Positions 15,829 to 24,920 are shown, counted from the stretch's first letter. The stretch is DNA of 64,000 bases from Bacillota bacterium (GCA_023410575.1 JAEYPP010000031.1:12148-76147), one strand, 5' to 3'. Notes: generated by a model from the sequence alone, not told the origin. Made by a program: numbers and translations.

Positions 15829-18450
15829 ATGGCAAAATGGGTATACATGTTCAAAGAAGGTAGTGCCGATATGAAAAACCTGCTTGGCGGTAAGGGTGCT
15901 AACTTAGCTGAGATGACTAATCTTGGTCTACCAATTCCACAGGGATTTACTGTTACAACAGAGGCTTGTATTGATTATTACACAAGCGGAAAGAAAATTA
16001 CTGATGAAATTCAGGAGCAGATTTTTGACGGAATTAAGAAACTTGAGGAGATTCAAGGTAAAAAATTCGGTGATACCGAAGATCCATTATTAGTTTCTGT
16101 TCGTTCTGGTGCAAGAGCATCTATGCCTGGTATGATGGATACCATTCTTAACTTAGGTTTAAATGATGTTGCGGTTGAAGGTTTCGCTAATAAGACAGGA
16201 AACCCTAGATTTGCATACGATTCCTATAGAAGATTTATTCAGATGTTCTCTGACGTTGTTATGGAGATGAGCAAGACTTTCTTCGAAGGTATCTTAGATG
16301 AAATCAAAGAGTCGAAAGGTGCTAAATTTGATACTGATTTAACAGCTGATGATTTAAAAGAAGTAATTGCAAGATATAAGGCAATCTATAAAGATAAGAT
16401 GGGATCAGATTTCCCACAGGATCCAAAGGTTCAGTTAATGGAGGCTGTAAAAGCTGTATTCCGTTCTTGGGACAATCCTCGTGCTATCGTTTACCGTCGT
16501 ATGAATGATATTCCTGGCGATTGGGGAACTGCAGTTAACGTTCAGGCAATGGTATTTGGTAATATGGGTAATACTTCAGGTACAGGTGTTGCATTTACTC
16601 GTAACCCATCGACTGGTGAGAATGGCATTTATGGTGAATACTTAATCAATGCTCAAGGTGAAGACGTTGTTGCTGGTATTAGAACACCACTACCTATCAC
16701 TAAGTTAGAGGAAGATCTTCCAGAATGCTATAAGCAGTTCATGGAAATTGCTCATAAATTAGAAAATCACTACAAAGATATGCAAGATATGGAGTTCACA
16801 ATTCAGGAAGGTAAGCTTTACTTCTTACAGACACGTAACGGTAAGAGAACTGCTCCAGCAGCAATCAAGATCGCATGTGACTTAGTAGATGAAGGAAAGA
16901 TTACACCAGAACAAGCAGTTCTTCGTATTGAAGCAAAATCTCTTGATCAATTATTACATCCAACATTTGATCCAGCTGCATTAAAGGCTGGTAAAGTGAT
17001 TGGTTCCGCTCTTCCTGCATCTCCTGGTGCTGCAGCTGGTAAAGTTTATTTTACAGCTGATGAAGCTAAGGCAGCTCATGAGAAGGGTGAAAGAGTTATT
17101 TTAGTTCGTCTTGAGACAAGCCCTGAAGATATTGAAGGTATGCATGCAGCTGAAGGTATCTTAACAGTACGTGGTGGTATGACATCTCACGCAGCTGTAG
17201 TAGCTCGTGGTATGGGTACTGCATGTGTTTCTGGTTGTGGCGAAATCAAGATTAATGAAGAAGCAAAAGTATTTGAACTTGGCGGAGAAAAGATTGTTGA
17301 GGGAGATTACATTTCATTAGATGGTTCTACTGGAAAGATTTATCTTGGAGATATTAAGACAGTAGAAGCTTCCGTAAGTGGATATTTCGGACGTATTATG
17401 GAATGGTCAGATCAGTTTAGAACACTTCAAGTTAGAACAAATGCAGATACTCCAACAGATACAGCAAATGCAGTTAAGTTAGGAGCTGAAGGTATCGGTC
17501 TTTGCCGTACAGAGCATATGTTCTTTGAGCCAGATAGAATTCCAAAGATTCGTAAGATGATTTTAAGTAAGACAGTAGAAGGAAGAGAAGCAGCTCTTGC
17601 TGAATTAATTGAATTCCAGAAGGCAGACTTTAAAGGAATGTATGAAGCTTTAGAGGGAAGACCAATGACAGTTCGTTACTTAGATCCACCTCTACATGAG
17701 TTCGTACCTACAGATCCAGAAGATATTGAAGCATTAGCGAAAGACATGAATCTTACGGTAGAAGAAGTAAAGGCTACTTGTGATTCTTTACATGAGTTTA
17801 ATCCTATGATGGGTCATAGAGGCTGTCGTCTTGCTGTTACTTATCCAGAAATCGCTAAGATGCAGACACGTGCTGTTATGGAAGCTGCTATCGAAGTAAA
17901 AGCTGAAAAGGGTTATGATATCGTTCCAGAAATCATGATTCCATTAGTTGGTGAGAAGAAAGAATTAAAATTCGTTAAGGATATCGTTGTTGAAACAGCA
18001 GAAGCTGTTAAGAAAGAAAAGAATTCTGATATCGAATACCATATCGGTACTATGATTGAGATTCCTCGTGCAGCTTTACTTGCTGACGAAGTTGCTGAAG
18101 AAGCTGAATTCTTCTCCTTTGGTACAAACGACTTAACTCAGATGACATTTGGTTTCTCTCGTGATGATGCTGGTAAGTTCTTAGACGCTTACTACAAGGC
18201 TAAGATTTATGAGTCAGATCCATTCGCAAGACTTGATCAGAACGGTGTTGGTCAGTTAGTTAAGATGGCAGTAGAAAAAGGTAGAAAGACTCGTCCAAAC
18301 ATTAAGTTAGGTATCTGTGGTGAGCACGGTGGAGATCCATCTTCCGTTGAATTCTGCCACAAAGTTGGTTTAACTTATGTTTCCTGTTCACCTTTCCGTG
18401 TGCCAATCGCAAGATTAGCAGCAGCTCAGGCAGCACTCAACAATAAATAG
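15829..18450 (+). CDS. ppdK: Pyruvate, phosphate dikinase
   Basis: An 873-residue protein, the expected length. It interconverts pyruvate, ATP and phosphate with phosphoenolpyruvate, AMP and pyrophosphate, and in anaerobic Clostridia is part of pyrophosphate-linked glycolysis. The ATP-grasp domain begins GGKGANLAEM (about residue 20), the swivelling phosphohistidine domain holds GGMTSHAAVVARGMG (histidine about residue 454), and the C-terminal PEP/pyruvate barrel ends with GICGEHGGDPSS, which carries the catalytic cysteine near residue 831. AGGAGG lies 9 bases before the ATG at 15829, so an 11-residue upstream extension is rejected. Codon use is strongly biased (GGT, GAA, CGT), in keeping with high expression. 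Confidence 0.98.
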   Translation: MAKWVYMFKEGSADMKNLLGGKGANLAEMTNLGLPIPQGFTVTTEACIDYYTSGKKITDEIQEQIFDGIKKLEEIQGKKFGDTEDPLLVSVRSGARASMPGMMDTILNLGLNDVAVEGFANKTGNPRFAYDSYRRFIQMFSDVVMEMSKTFFEGILDEIKESKGAKFDTDLTADDLKEVIARYKAIYKDKMGSDFPQDPKVQLMEAVKAVFRSWDNPRAIVYRRMNDIPGDWGTAVNVQAMVFGNMGNTSGTGVAFTRNPSTGENGIYGEYLINAQGEDVVAGIRTPLPITKLEEDLPECYKQFMEIAHKLENHYKDMQDMEFTIQEGKLYFLQTRNGKRTAPAAIKIACDLVDEGKITPEQAVLRIEAKSLDQLLHPTFDPAALKAGKVIGSALPASPGAAAGKVYFTADEAKAAHEKGERVILVRLETSPEDIEGMHAAEGILTVRGGMTSHAAVVARGMGTACVSGCGEIKINEEAKVFELGGEKIVEGDYISLDGSTGKIYLGDIKTVEASVSGYFGRIMEWSDQFRTLQVRTNADTPTDTANAVKLGAEGIGLCRTEHMFFEPDRIPKIRKMILSKTVEGREAALAELIEFQKADFKGMYEALEGRPMTVRYLDPPLHEFVPTDPEDIEALAKDMNLTVEEVKATCDSLHEFNPMMGHRGCRLAVTYPEIAKMQTRAVMEAAIEVKAEKGYDIVPEIMIPLVGEKKELKFVKDIVVETAEAVKKEKNSDIEYHIGTMIEIPRAALLADEVAEEAEFFSFGTNDLTQMTFGFSRDDAGKFLDAYYKAKIYESDPFARLDQNGVGQLVKMAVEKGRKTRPNIKLGICGEHGGDPSSVEFCHKVGLTYVSCSPFRVPIARLAAAQAALNNK

Positions 18451-18517
18451 TGTTGGAATTTCAACATTTTTCAATTGCTTGACTTCCGTTAGACTGGATT
18501 GAATAAGAAATATATCT

Positions 18518-18553
18518 GCACCCTATCACTTAAAGTGATAGGGTGCTTTTGTC
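18518..18553 (+). terminator. Intrinsic terminator of ppdK
   Basis: GCACCCTATCAC pairs perfectly with GTGATAGGGTGC over a TTAAA loop, followed by TTTTG. Near-identical hairpins occur at 20860 and 22771. Confidence 0.9.
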
Positions 18554-18684
18554 ATAATTTATTAGCTGGTACATTATGTTATAGGATTTACATATTATGG
18601 TTGAAGGCCATATACTTTTAATGGTACAATTAATAAACATTAATCAAATCTAGAAGCAGATTTTGAGAGATTGGGGGATTTAAC

Positions 18685-19380
18685 TTGATTATTAAATGGT
18701 TTCCACGTTCATGGATTCAAATAAAAACATCTGAGCGAATTATTTACATCGACCCATCATATATGAGTACTTATTTTAAAAAATATAACAAAAAGGTTAT
18801 TTTTTCGGAAATGGAAGATGATGCTTTACCTGAAGAATTGGAAAAGGGAGATTTAATTTTGATTTCACATATTCATAAAGATCATTGTAAAGAAGTTACG
18901 ATTAATCGATTAAGCGACAAAAACACAATGATATTAACCCCAAAGAGATATAAGAAAGAGATGAGTGATAACATAAGAATAATTGCTCCAGAAAGTAAGT
19001 ATCAATTTAACAATATTTCAGTTGAGACTGTAAATGCATATAATACCAGTGACGGAGATTCTATTAGGAAGGTACATAAACTTGGAGAGTGTGTAGGATT
19101 CATAATTACTATTGATAACAAAAGAATTTACTTTTCAGGAGATACAGACCTTATCCCCGATATGAAAAATATCAGTAACATTGATATAGCTATTATTCCT
19201 ATAGGTGGAATATTTACAATGAATATAAACGAGGCAATTGATGCAATGCTTTCTATAAAGCCTAAAATCGTAATACCTGTTCATCATTTAAAAGAGAACC
19301 CCCTAGAGTTTAAGGCGAAATTAGAAAAAAAGGGTATTGATGTATTGGTATTAGATATAGGAGAAGAAAAAGAACTATAA
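18685..19380 (+). CDS. Metallo-beta-lactamase fold hydrolase (UlaG-like)
   Basis: A 231-residue protein. ISHIHKDHCKE near residue 68 is the HxHxDH-type metal motif of the fold, with lysine in the variable place; FSGDTD (about 152) and PVHH (about 198) supply the later ligands. This set is typical of the UlaG/YtnP-like branch, where some members hydrolyse lactones, but the substrate here is unknown. The start is a TTG placed 6 bases after GGGGGAT; no closer ATG exists. It is a single gene, 46 bases upstream of the PhzF-like gene and in the same direction, so the two may be co-transcribed. Confidence 0.85.
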   Translation: MIIKWFPRSWIQIKTSERIIYIDPSYMSTYFKKYNKKVIFSEMEDDALPEELEKGDLILISHIHKDHCKEVTINRLSDKNTMILTPKRYKKEMSDNIRIIAPESKYQFNNISVETVNAYNTSDGDSIRKVHKLGECVGFIITIDNKRIYFSGDTDLIPDMKNISNIDIAIIPIGGIFTMNINEAIDAMLSIKPKIVIPVHHLKENPLEFKAKLEKKGIDVLVLDIGEEKEL

Positions 19381-19426
19381 AATTGAAAAGATAGGCGAAT
19401 CCATTTTAGAAAGAGGTACATATTAA

Positions 19427-20317
19427 ATGAGAAAAATAACAGTTTATCACTATGATGCTTTTAGTGATACACCAAATAAAGGTAATCCCGCTGGTGTTGT
19501 GATAGACGATGAATACTTAACTGATAAACAAATGCAAGAGATTGCGTATAAGGTTGGGTTTAACGAAACAGCATTTGTCGTTAAATCGCAGAAGGCTAAT
19601 TTGGGGATAAGGTTTTTTACACCTGGACATGAAATGAACTTATGTGGTCATGCAACAGTTGCCACGTTATTTTGTTTAAAATCAAGAGGTATGCTGGGTG
19701 ATATGAATTCATTGACCATTGAAACAAAAGCAGGCATTATTCCTGTTGACCTTATTGGACAAGATAAAAATATAAGAGTATTGATGGGACAGAATACACC
19801 ACAATTTAAAACATACCAAGGCGGACTCGATATTATAGCTGATTCATTGGGAATAGATGTGGATGACATTAATTTATCATTACCAGTAATGTATGGAAGC
19901 ACTGGAACATGGACATTGCTTGTACCCATTGCTAAATTAAGTACTTTTTCGCGTATGGTACCAAAGAATGAGTTGTTTCCATCATTTTTAGATGATATTC
20001 CAACGTCTTCTATTCATCCTTTTTGTTTGGAGACGATGAAACCTTATACGCATATGCATTCAAGGCATTTCTCTTCTCCATATTCAGGTACGATAGAAGA
20101 CCCAGTTACCGGAACAGCATCAGGAGTGATGGGAGCATATTATGTAACATATATAAGTCCTAATACTGATAAAATAGAATTGATTATGGAACAAGGACAG
20201 GAAATTAACAGAGATGGAGAAGTATCTGTTAGACTCAACAAAAAAGGGCTGAAAATAGAGGTTAAAATATCAGGAACAGCTGTTTATGTTAAGGACATTA
20301 TTCTTGAATGTACTTGA
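19427..20317 (+). CDS. PhzF family isomerase-like protein
   Basis: A 296-residue protein with the two-domain diaminopimelate-epimerase-like fold of PhzF. Visible are NPAGVVI near the N-terminus, the catalytic-glutamate region VGFNETAFV (about residue 45), the glycine-rich LCGHATVAT (about 72) and DPVTGTASG (about 225). PhzF itself isomerises a phenazine precursor, but most members in genomes such as this have unknown substrates, and no phenazine genes are nearby. AGAGGT precedes the ATG. Confidence 0.9.
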   Translation: MRKITVYHYDAFSDTPNKGNPAGVVIDDEYLTDKQMQEIAYKVGFNETAFVVKSQKANLGIRFFTPGHEMNLCGHATVATLFCLKSRGMLGDMNSLTIETKAGIIPVDLIGQDKNIRVLMGQNTPQFKTYQGGLDIIADSLGIDVDDINLSLPVMYGSTGTWTLLVPIAKLSTFSRMVPKNELFPSFLDDIPTSSIHPFCLETMKPYTHMHSRHFSSPYSGTIEDPVTGTASGVMGAYYVTYISPNTDKIELIMEQGQEINRDGEVSVRLNKKGLKIEVKISGTAVYVKDIILECT

Positions 20318-20420
20318 TTATACGATGTTTATAGTGAAGTTTGCACAGAGATATTATACCATAGGAAGATATTTCATAATAACAGGTGAATTGATAATGT
20401 CAAAGTGAGGAGATGTATGA

Positions 20421-20853
20421 ATGACTAAAGAGGAATTTTTACAGCGTTTAGAAAGTGATGAAGAATATTCGCCAGGGTGGCAAGCTATTGATGATGCGTT
20501 TGAGTTTTTATATCCTGGGCAGCAACCGAAACACTTTGGAACTCTTTTACATTCCAGAGCAATATGGGGTGGAGATAATTATTTGGATGGCTATTCTATA
20601 TACGAGTCGGCTAAGGGCTATAGGTTTTGACTCGCTTATTACAGCACTTTTGATCGTGGCGGATACTGAAGCCCAACCTCAGGATTCTGTTTATGGAAAA
20701 ACTGAATTTATGCAATTAGTAGGGATTACAGAATCAGAACTACAATCAATTTTGGAGGACAATTCTAATATTGATATGTTGATTGAACTTATGAAGGCAG
20801 ATGGGAATTTGGAATTGGCAACAGATATGAAGCGTAATAAGTCATACTTATAA
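20421..20853 (+). pseudogene. SUFU-domain protein gene, broken by internal deletion and frameshift
   Basis: The first frame (from ATG 20421) reads SPGWQAIDDAFEFLYPGQQP and later GGDNYLDGYSIYESAKGY, the N-terminal pattern of bacterial suppressor-of-fused domain proteins, then stops at 20628-20630. A second frame continues from about 20625 with GFDSLITALLIVADTEAQ, then EFMQLVGITESELQ and DMKRNKSYL, which match the family C-terminus. Intact members are about 200 residues; here roughly 70-75 residues between GY and DS are missing and the two parts are out of frame. The upstream part of the second frame is not similar to anything expected. A loss of function is therefore likely. Bacterial SUFU proteins have no proven role; some act as immunity proteins in toxin systems. 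Confidence 0.75.
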
Positions 20854-20859
20854 TATTTT

Positions 20860-20893
20860 GCACCCTATCATGTAAAAGTGGTAGGGTGTTTTT
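20860..20893 (+). terminator. Intrinsic terminator, ppdK-type hairpin
   Basis: GCACCCTATCA and TGGTAGGGTGT form a stem followed by TTTTC. It is the second of three very similar hairpins in this region. Confidence 0.75.
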
Positions 20894-20897
20894 CATT

Positions 20898-21035
20898 ACC
20901 AGGAAATTCTTCTGAATTTCCTGGTATATGAAAAGAGCGTCCCAAAAGAAGGACGCAAGTATGTACACAAGCGCGATAGGAAGATGTCGTTTACGCGACC
21001 GCGCTTGGCGTGAGTGTTTTGCAAGCAAAATACTT
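20898..21035 (+). repeat. R3 mosaic repeat, copy b
   Basis: The most complete copy. It holds, in order, a perfect 12-base-pair hairpin (ACCAGGAAATTC/GAATTTCCTGGT), a GCGTCC/GGACGC hairpin, an AAGCGCG/CGCGCTT hairpin with an inner TCG/CGA pairing, and an AGTGTTTTGC/GCAAAATACT hairpin. It begins 4 bases behind a terminator. Copies of differing completeness are at 1317, 28647, 45292 and 58609. Confidence 0.8.
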
Positions 21036-21145
21036 ATTCATTATGACTATCCCTAAGAAGGTGAGTTCCTAAAAAAAGTCGAGAATAGTTTTTAGAGGTA
21101 TGATATACTTAAGATACTTCATGAAGGGAAATAAAGGTACTAAGA

Positions 21146-21544
21146 ATGGACTACTTTCTAACAGTAAGTTCGATTATTATTTATATTGAAAACAGAGTGG
21201 GAGAAAAAATCGATTACATAGAACTTGAAAGAGTCACAGGCTTTTCGATTGCACATATACGGGATATATTTGTATCGAAAACTGGAATGACATTGTCAAG
21301 GTATATTCTTACTCGAAAAATATCTAATGCTGCTTATGAAATTCTTTATAATAAACAAAGCATTATGGATATTTCTATGAAATATAGTTTTGCAAATTAT
21401 GATACTTTTACACGTGCATTTAGGAGAATAACTGGTCTGACACCTAGCGAATTCAAAAAGAAGCGTCCGCCTGTAGGGAAAATAAAGTTGTGTGCATGTG
21501 CTTTTGGTATAGGTCTACTCAATACAATAAATGGGGAGGATTGA
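21146..21544 (+). CDS. AraC-type DNA-binding protein, short form
   Basis: A 132-residue protein that is almost only an AraC/XylS DNA-binding domain. Two helix-turn-helix units are visible: IELERVTGFSIAHIRDIFVSKTG in the first (about residues 25-47) and MDISMKYSFANYDTFTRAF in the second (about 75-93), with the closing TGLTPSEFKK. There is no sensor domain. It ends 4 bases before the next gene, which encodes a BtrH-like protein, so the pair probably forms one functional unit in which the second protein could supply ligand recognition. An AAAGG lies 8 bases before the ATG. Confidence 0.88.
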   Translation: MDYFLTVSSIIIYIENRVGEKIDYIELERVTGFSIAHIRDIFVSKTGMTLSRYILTRKISNAAYEILYNKQSIMDISMKYSFANYDTFTRAFRRITGLTPSEFKKKRPPVGKIKLCACAFGIGLLNTINGED

Positions 21545-21548
21545 AATA

Positions 21549-22670
21549 ATGAATAAAGAGATTAAATCGGATAACAATGGCAGTGTTATTTTATATGGAG
21601 TTTCTAAAGTAGAATATGGTGTAAATGGATGTACTCCATATCCAATGTGTTTAAGGAGTTGTGCAAACTATCTTGGACAGGACTTAAGTATGGATTTTAC
21701 TATGGTATCATCAGGAACGGCTTTTAGACTGACATGGGATACAACATCATGGAATGGAGGAAATGTTGATGTAATTCATACATTTGATAATCCAGAAGAT
21801 GTCTACAAATTAGGAGTGGAAGCGTTAGGACGAGAGTATAGTATATTAACCAGAACGAAAACATCTTGTGATGTAAAGTTTAGAAGTAGTCATAATTCAG
21901 ATAATAAAGCAGAATTTATTGATTTTATTAAGAAACAGATTGATAGAGGATATCCCTGTATAGCTCTTGGAATTATTGGTCCTCCTGAAGCTTGTATTAT
22001 AACTGGCTATAAAGAAAATGGTAACATCCTAATGGGGTGGAATTTTTTTCAAGACGCTATTGAATTCGCAAATGATATTAAAATTGATGAATCAGGATAT
22101 TTTTTATCAAGTGGTTGGTGGAATAACAATGATACGATTGCAGTAATTTCAATTGGTGAAAAAATTAAGCCGATAATATCAAATAAAAACATTATTGATA
22201 ACGCAATAAAAGTAATGACAGGAAGACTTGATGTTAAGGAAGGAAAAACATTTGCTAAAGGCATCTATGCTTATGATGCTTGGAAAAACGCCATATTAAA
22301 TGAATCTAATTTTTCGAAAAATGCGCTTTTGCCTATTTTGGCAGAACGTATGATGTGTCATGGAGATGCAATGGATTGTCTTGCAGATGGTAGAAATAAT
22401 GCTGCAATTTATATGAAAAAACTCTCCAGAGAATGGAAGGAACATAGTGACGTATGTCAAATGATAGAAAATCAGTTTTCTAATGTGGTAAAAAATATAT
22501 GGAAAATGGCTGAAGTTCTTGGAGGATATGAAAGGAATGTAAAGCAAATCAATAATCTAGCGAAGGTAGAAGTAAGGCAGCAATTGGCTGTTCTAATTGA
22601 GGAATGTAAAATGGCAGACAGTAAGGCCTTAGAAGGATTGATTTTACTTTCAAATAAAATATCAGGCTAG
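21549..22670 (+). CDS. BtrH-N-like (papain-fold related) protein paired with AraC regulator
   Basis: A 373-residue soluble protein. Its N-terminal 200 residues, with GCTPYPMCLRSCANYLG (about residues 25-41), LGIIGPPEACIITGYKENG and a tryptophan-rich GWNFFQ, resemble BtrH N-terminal / C39-like domains, a fold related to papain-type acyltransferases and peptidases. The C-terminal half (about 230-373) is helical and rich in Cys and Asn, with no family I recognise. The ATG at 21549 is 9 bases after GGGGAGG; a start at 21531 would lie inside the AraC gene. Tight linkage suggests a sensor or enzyme working with the AraC protein. Function is not established and the fold call is moderate. Confidence 0.6.
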   Translation: MNKEIKSDNNGSVILYGVSKVEYGVNGCTPYPMCLRSCANYLGQDLSMDFTMVSSGTAFRLTWDTTSWNGGNVDVIHTFDNPEDVYKLGVEALGREYSILTRTKTSCDVKFRSSHNSDNKAEFIDFIKKQIDRGYPCIALGIIGPPEACIITGYKENGNILMGWNFFQDAIEFANDIKIDESGYFLSSGWWNNNDTIAVISIGEKIKPIISNKNIIDNAIKVMTGRLDVKEGKTFAKGIYAYDAWKNAILNESNFSKNALLPILAERMMCHGDAMDCLADGRNNAAIYMKKLSREWKEHSDVCQMIENQFSNVVKNIWKMAEVLGGYERNVKQINNLAKVEVRQQLAVLIEECKMADSKALEGLILLSNKISG

Positions 22671-22770
22671 ATTTAATAAACTGAAAAACACATTTCGGGC
22701 TGAGCCTAACTGTTTAAATATACTCTGAAATTAGGCGCTTTCTATTGAATAACAACAAAAAAATTTTAGG

Positions 22771-22804
22771 GCACCCAATCATGTAAAGTGATAGGGTGCT
22801 TTTG
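22771..22804 (+). terminator. Intrinsic terminator, ppdK-type hairpin
   Basis: GCACCC-AATCA pairs with TGAT-AGGGTGC, followed by TTTTG. A weaker GCCTAA/TTAGGC hairpin lies just before it at about 22703-22735. Confidence 0.75.
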
Positions 22805-22949
22805 TGAGTTATGAGAAAAACAAACATCCCCTTGCTCAACATTAAAATCATAGCAACAATAATAGGATATAATTTTCTTTTATTGACATAAATGATAAAT
22901 ATTGGTAAAATTAAGCAGATGCTTAACGAAATGTATTAGGAGAAGCAAT

Positions 22950-23519
22950 ATGAAAAGGAATGAGCAGGTAATACAAAGGAAGTGGCAGATTATGTCAATA
23001 TCCCTGGAACAATTTATTAAGAAGGGCTATTATGGCACATCTACGAGAGAGATAGCACAAATAGCAGGAATCAGTTCTGGACTGATGTTTCATTATTTTA
23101 AAAACAAAGAGAATTTATATCATAGCCTCATAGAAATTGGAACGGAAAAAATGATGCTTGATATGAAAAAAGCAGAAGAGAATCCAAAATTGTATTTAGA
23201 AACAGTGGTAGAAACTATTTTGGAACAGTTACAGAGCAATGATTTTTTTGCTAGAATGTTTGTGTTTATCGACGATGCACAGCATACATCGGGTATTCCA
23301 GAAGAATCTGCAAAATTACTGCATGAAGTTAATACTTTGTGCCAATGCATATCAATTATAGAGAACGGACAAGAAAAGGGGATGTTTAAAAAGGGAAATG
23401 CGCATGCGCTATCTGTGGCTTTCTTAGGAGCCATACAGGGTATCGCACAGGAAAAGGTAAGAATGCAAGGTACACCTATGCCAGAACCAGTATGGTTGAT
23501 GGATATAATATGCAATTAA
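22950..23519 (+). CDS. TetR family transcriptional regulator
   Basis: A 189-residue protein. The N-terminal helix-turn-helix is STREIAQIAGISSGLMFHYFKNKENLY (about residues 30-56; quoted as STREIAQIAGISSG and FHYFKNKENLY), typical of TetR. The C-terminal ligand domain is not similar to a known subgroup. The ATG at 22950 is 7 bases after AGGAG, so the 16-residue upstream extension is rejected. It is followed after 19 bases by a CPBP membrane protease gene, which is its most likely target or operon partner. Confidence 0.9.
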   Translation: MKRNEQVIQRKWQIMSISLEQFIKKGYYGTSTREIAQIAGISSGLMFHYFKNKENLYHSLIEIGTEKMMLDMKKAEENPKLYLETVVETILEQLQSNDFFARMFVFIDDAQHTSGIPEESAKLLHEVNTLCQCISIIENGQEKGMFKKGNAHALSVAFLGAIQGIAQEKVRMQGTPMPEPVWLMDIICN

Positions 23520-23538
23520 TCTGTTAGGAGAATGAGAA

Positions 23539-24336
23539 ATGATAAAATTAGATAAAAGAATAATATTGTTTATTGTTATAGTAGTTGGATGTGGATGGCT
23601 TGGGAAAATAATTGATTTGATATTAGTTGAGCAACCTAAGGGACAAACATTGGGGTTTTTAATATGGCTGATAATGCCCTTTATTTTCTCGGTATTGTTA
23701 GCCGTAGTACATAAAAGTAAATATAAAACTTTGGGATTAAAACCGAGGCTGAAAGAAAACGGTAAGTGGTATTTTGTTTCTTTTATTACATTTCCCGGAA
23801 TTGCTATATTAACTATCGGAATGGGCTTGATTACTGGGTCAATTGATTCATCGCAATTTGAAATAAAGGGATTTGTGACAACACTTTTTATCTGGTTCAT
23901 ATCTAATTTTTTTAGGACAATTCTTGAAGAGATGGCATGGAGAGGATTTTTACAGGAAAGGTTAATATATTTAAAGGTAAATGATTGGTTAGTTTATATA
24001 ATTACAGGTACAGTATGGTCATTATGGCACATTCCCTACTATTTATTCTATTATGAGGGAAATAGTGTAGAGATGATTGTGTCAAGCTTTATTATATTGT
24101 ATAGCTGGAGTATACTTTTTTCAGAAGTATATCGAGTTACGAGAACAATTTGGCCATGTGTTCTTCTGCATGCAACGGCGAATGCAGTACAATATACCAT
24201 GCTTGAAAACTATTTGGTAATTAATGAAAAAAGAGAGTTTATCTTTTCACCTACTAGTAGCATAGTAGCTTGTGCAATAGCTATTATCTTGGGCTTATTA
24301 ATTCGCAAATATCGTTTAAGCAGAAAAAGCCTATAG
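23539..24336 (+). CDS. CPBP family intramembrane metalloprotease
   Basis: A 265-residue membrane protein with about seven or eight hydrophobic segments. The CAAX-protease/bacteriocin-processing (CPBP, Abi) motifs are all visible: EEMAWRGFLQ (EExxxR, about residue 133), HIPYY (about 170) and HATANAVQ (HxxxN, about 213). Such proteins are thought to be zinc or glutamate-type intramembrane proteases; some give bacteriocin self-immunity. The gene directly follows a TetR regulator in an apparent operon. Substrate unknown. Confidence 0.9.
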   Translation: MIKLDKRIILFIVIVVGCGWLGKIIDLILVEQPKGQTLGFLIWLIMPFIFSVLLAVVHKSKYKTLGLKPRLKENGKWYFVSFITFPGIAILTIGMGLITGSIDSSQFEIKGFVTTLFIWFISNFFRTILEEMAWRGFLQERLIYLKVNDWLVYIITGTVWSLWHIPYYLFYYEGNSVEMIVSSFIILYSWSILFSEVYRVTRTIWPCVLLHATANAVQYTMLENYLVINEKREFIFSPTSSIVACAIAIILGLLIRKYRLSRKSL

Positions 24337-24409
24337 GGGAATCAATAACATTAATGAAAAAAGAAAAGAGTTGCCATAAAAAAATGATTAGAATTTACGG
24401 AGGTTAACA

Positions 24410-24868
24410 ATGATAGAAACAAATAGATTGATTCTTACTCTCGCCACAGACGCGGAAATGGAGCAAATGATAGCTGTGGAAAGTGATGAAGATAATAAAA
24501 TGGCATACTGCGAAATACTTGAAGGATGTAGAAATCATCCAGAACAACGCGAGTGGTATGCAGTGTGGCTTATGAAATTGAAAGATAGCCCTGATGATTC
24601 TATAGGAGATTTGAATTTTAAAGGTCTTTCATCTGATGGAATAGTTGAAATTGGTTACGGAATAAAAAAGGAATATGAAGGAAATGGATATACTACAGAA
24701 GCAGTAATTGCACTCGTACGTTGGGCAGCTTCCATGTCTGTAGTTAATCAGATTGAGGCTGAAACAGATCCAAATAATATTGCATCACAGCGCGTTTTAT
24801 CTAAAGCAGGATTTATCCCTAATGGTGTAATCGGAAAAGAAGGACCTCGTTTCGTTTGGAAAAGTTGA
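24410..24868 (+). CDS. GNAT family acetyltransferase (RimJ/RimL-like)
   Basis: A 152-residue protein. It begins IETNRLILTLATDAE, as in RimJ/RimL-type GNAT enzymes, and has the acetyl-CoA loop pattern in GYGIKKEYEGNGYTTEA (about residues 80-96) and ASQRVLSKAGF near the C-terminus. It would transfer an acetyl group from acetyl-CoA to an amine; the acceptor is unknown. A GGAGGT lies 6 bases before the ATG. Confidence 0.9.
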   Translation: MIETNRLILTLATDAEMEQMIAVESDEDNKMAYCEILEGCRNHPEQREWYAVWLMKLKDSPDDSIGDLNFKGLSSDGIVEIGYGIKKEYEGNGYTTEAVIALVRWAASMSVVNQIEAETDPNNIASQRVLSKAGFIPNGVIGKEGPRFVWKS

Positions 24869-24920
24869 TAACATATAGAAAACAATGCTCGTAATAATTT
24901 GAGTTTACAGGAGAGTGTAT

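Noticed and set aside
20455..20853. A 132-residue frame as a separate gene
   Set aside because: Its first half is the wrong frame of the SUFU gene; only the part after about 20625 is the real, shifted SUFU C-terminus.
23424..23900. A 158-codon minus-strand frame across the TetR and CPBP genes
   Set aside because: It spans two well-supported genes on the other strand.
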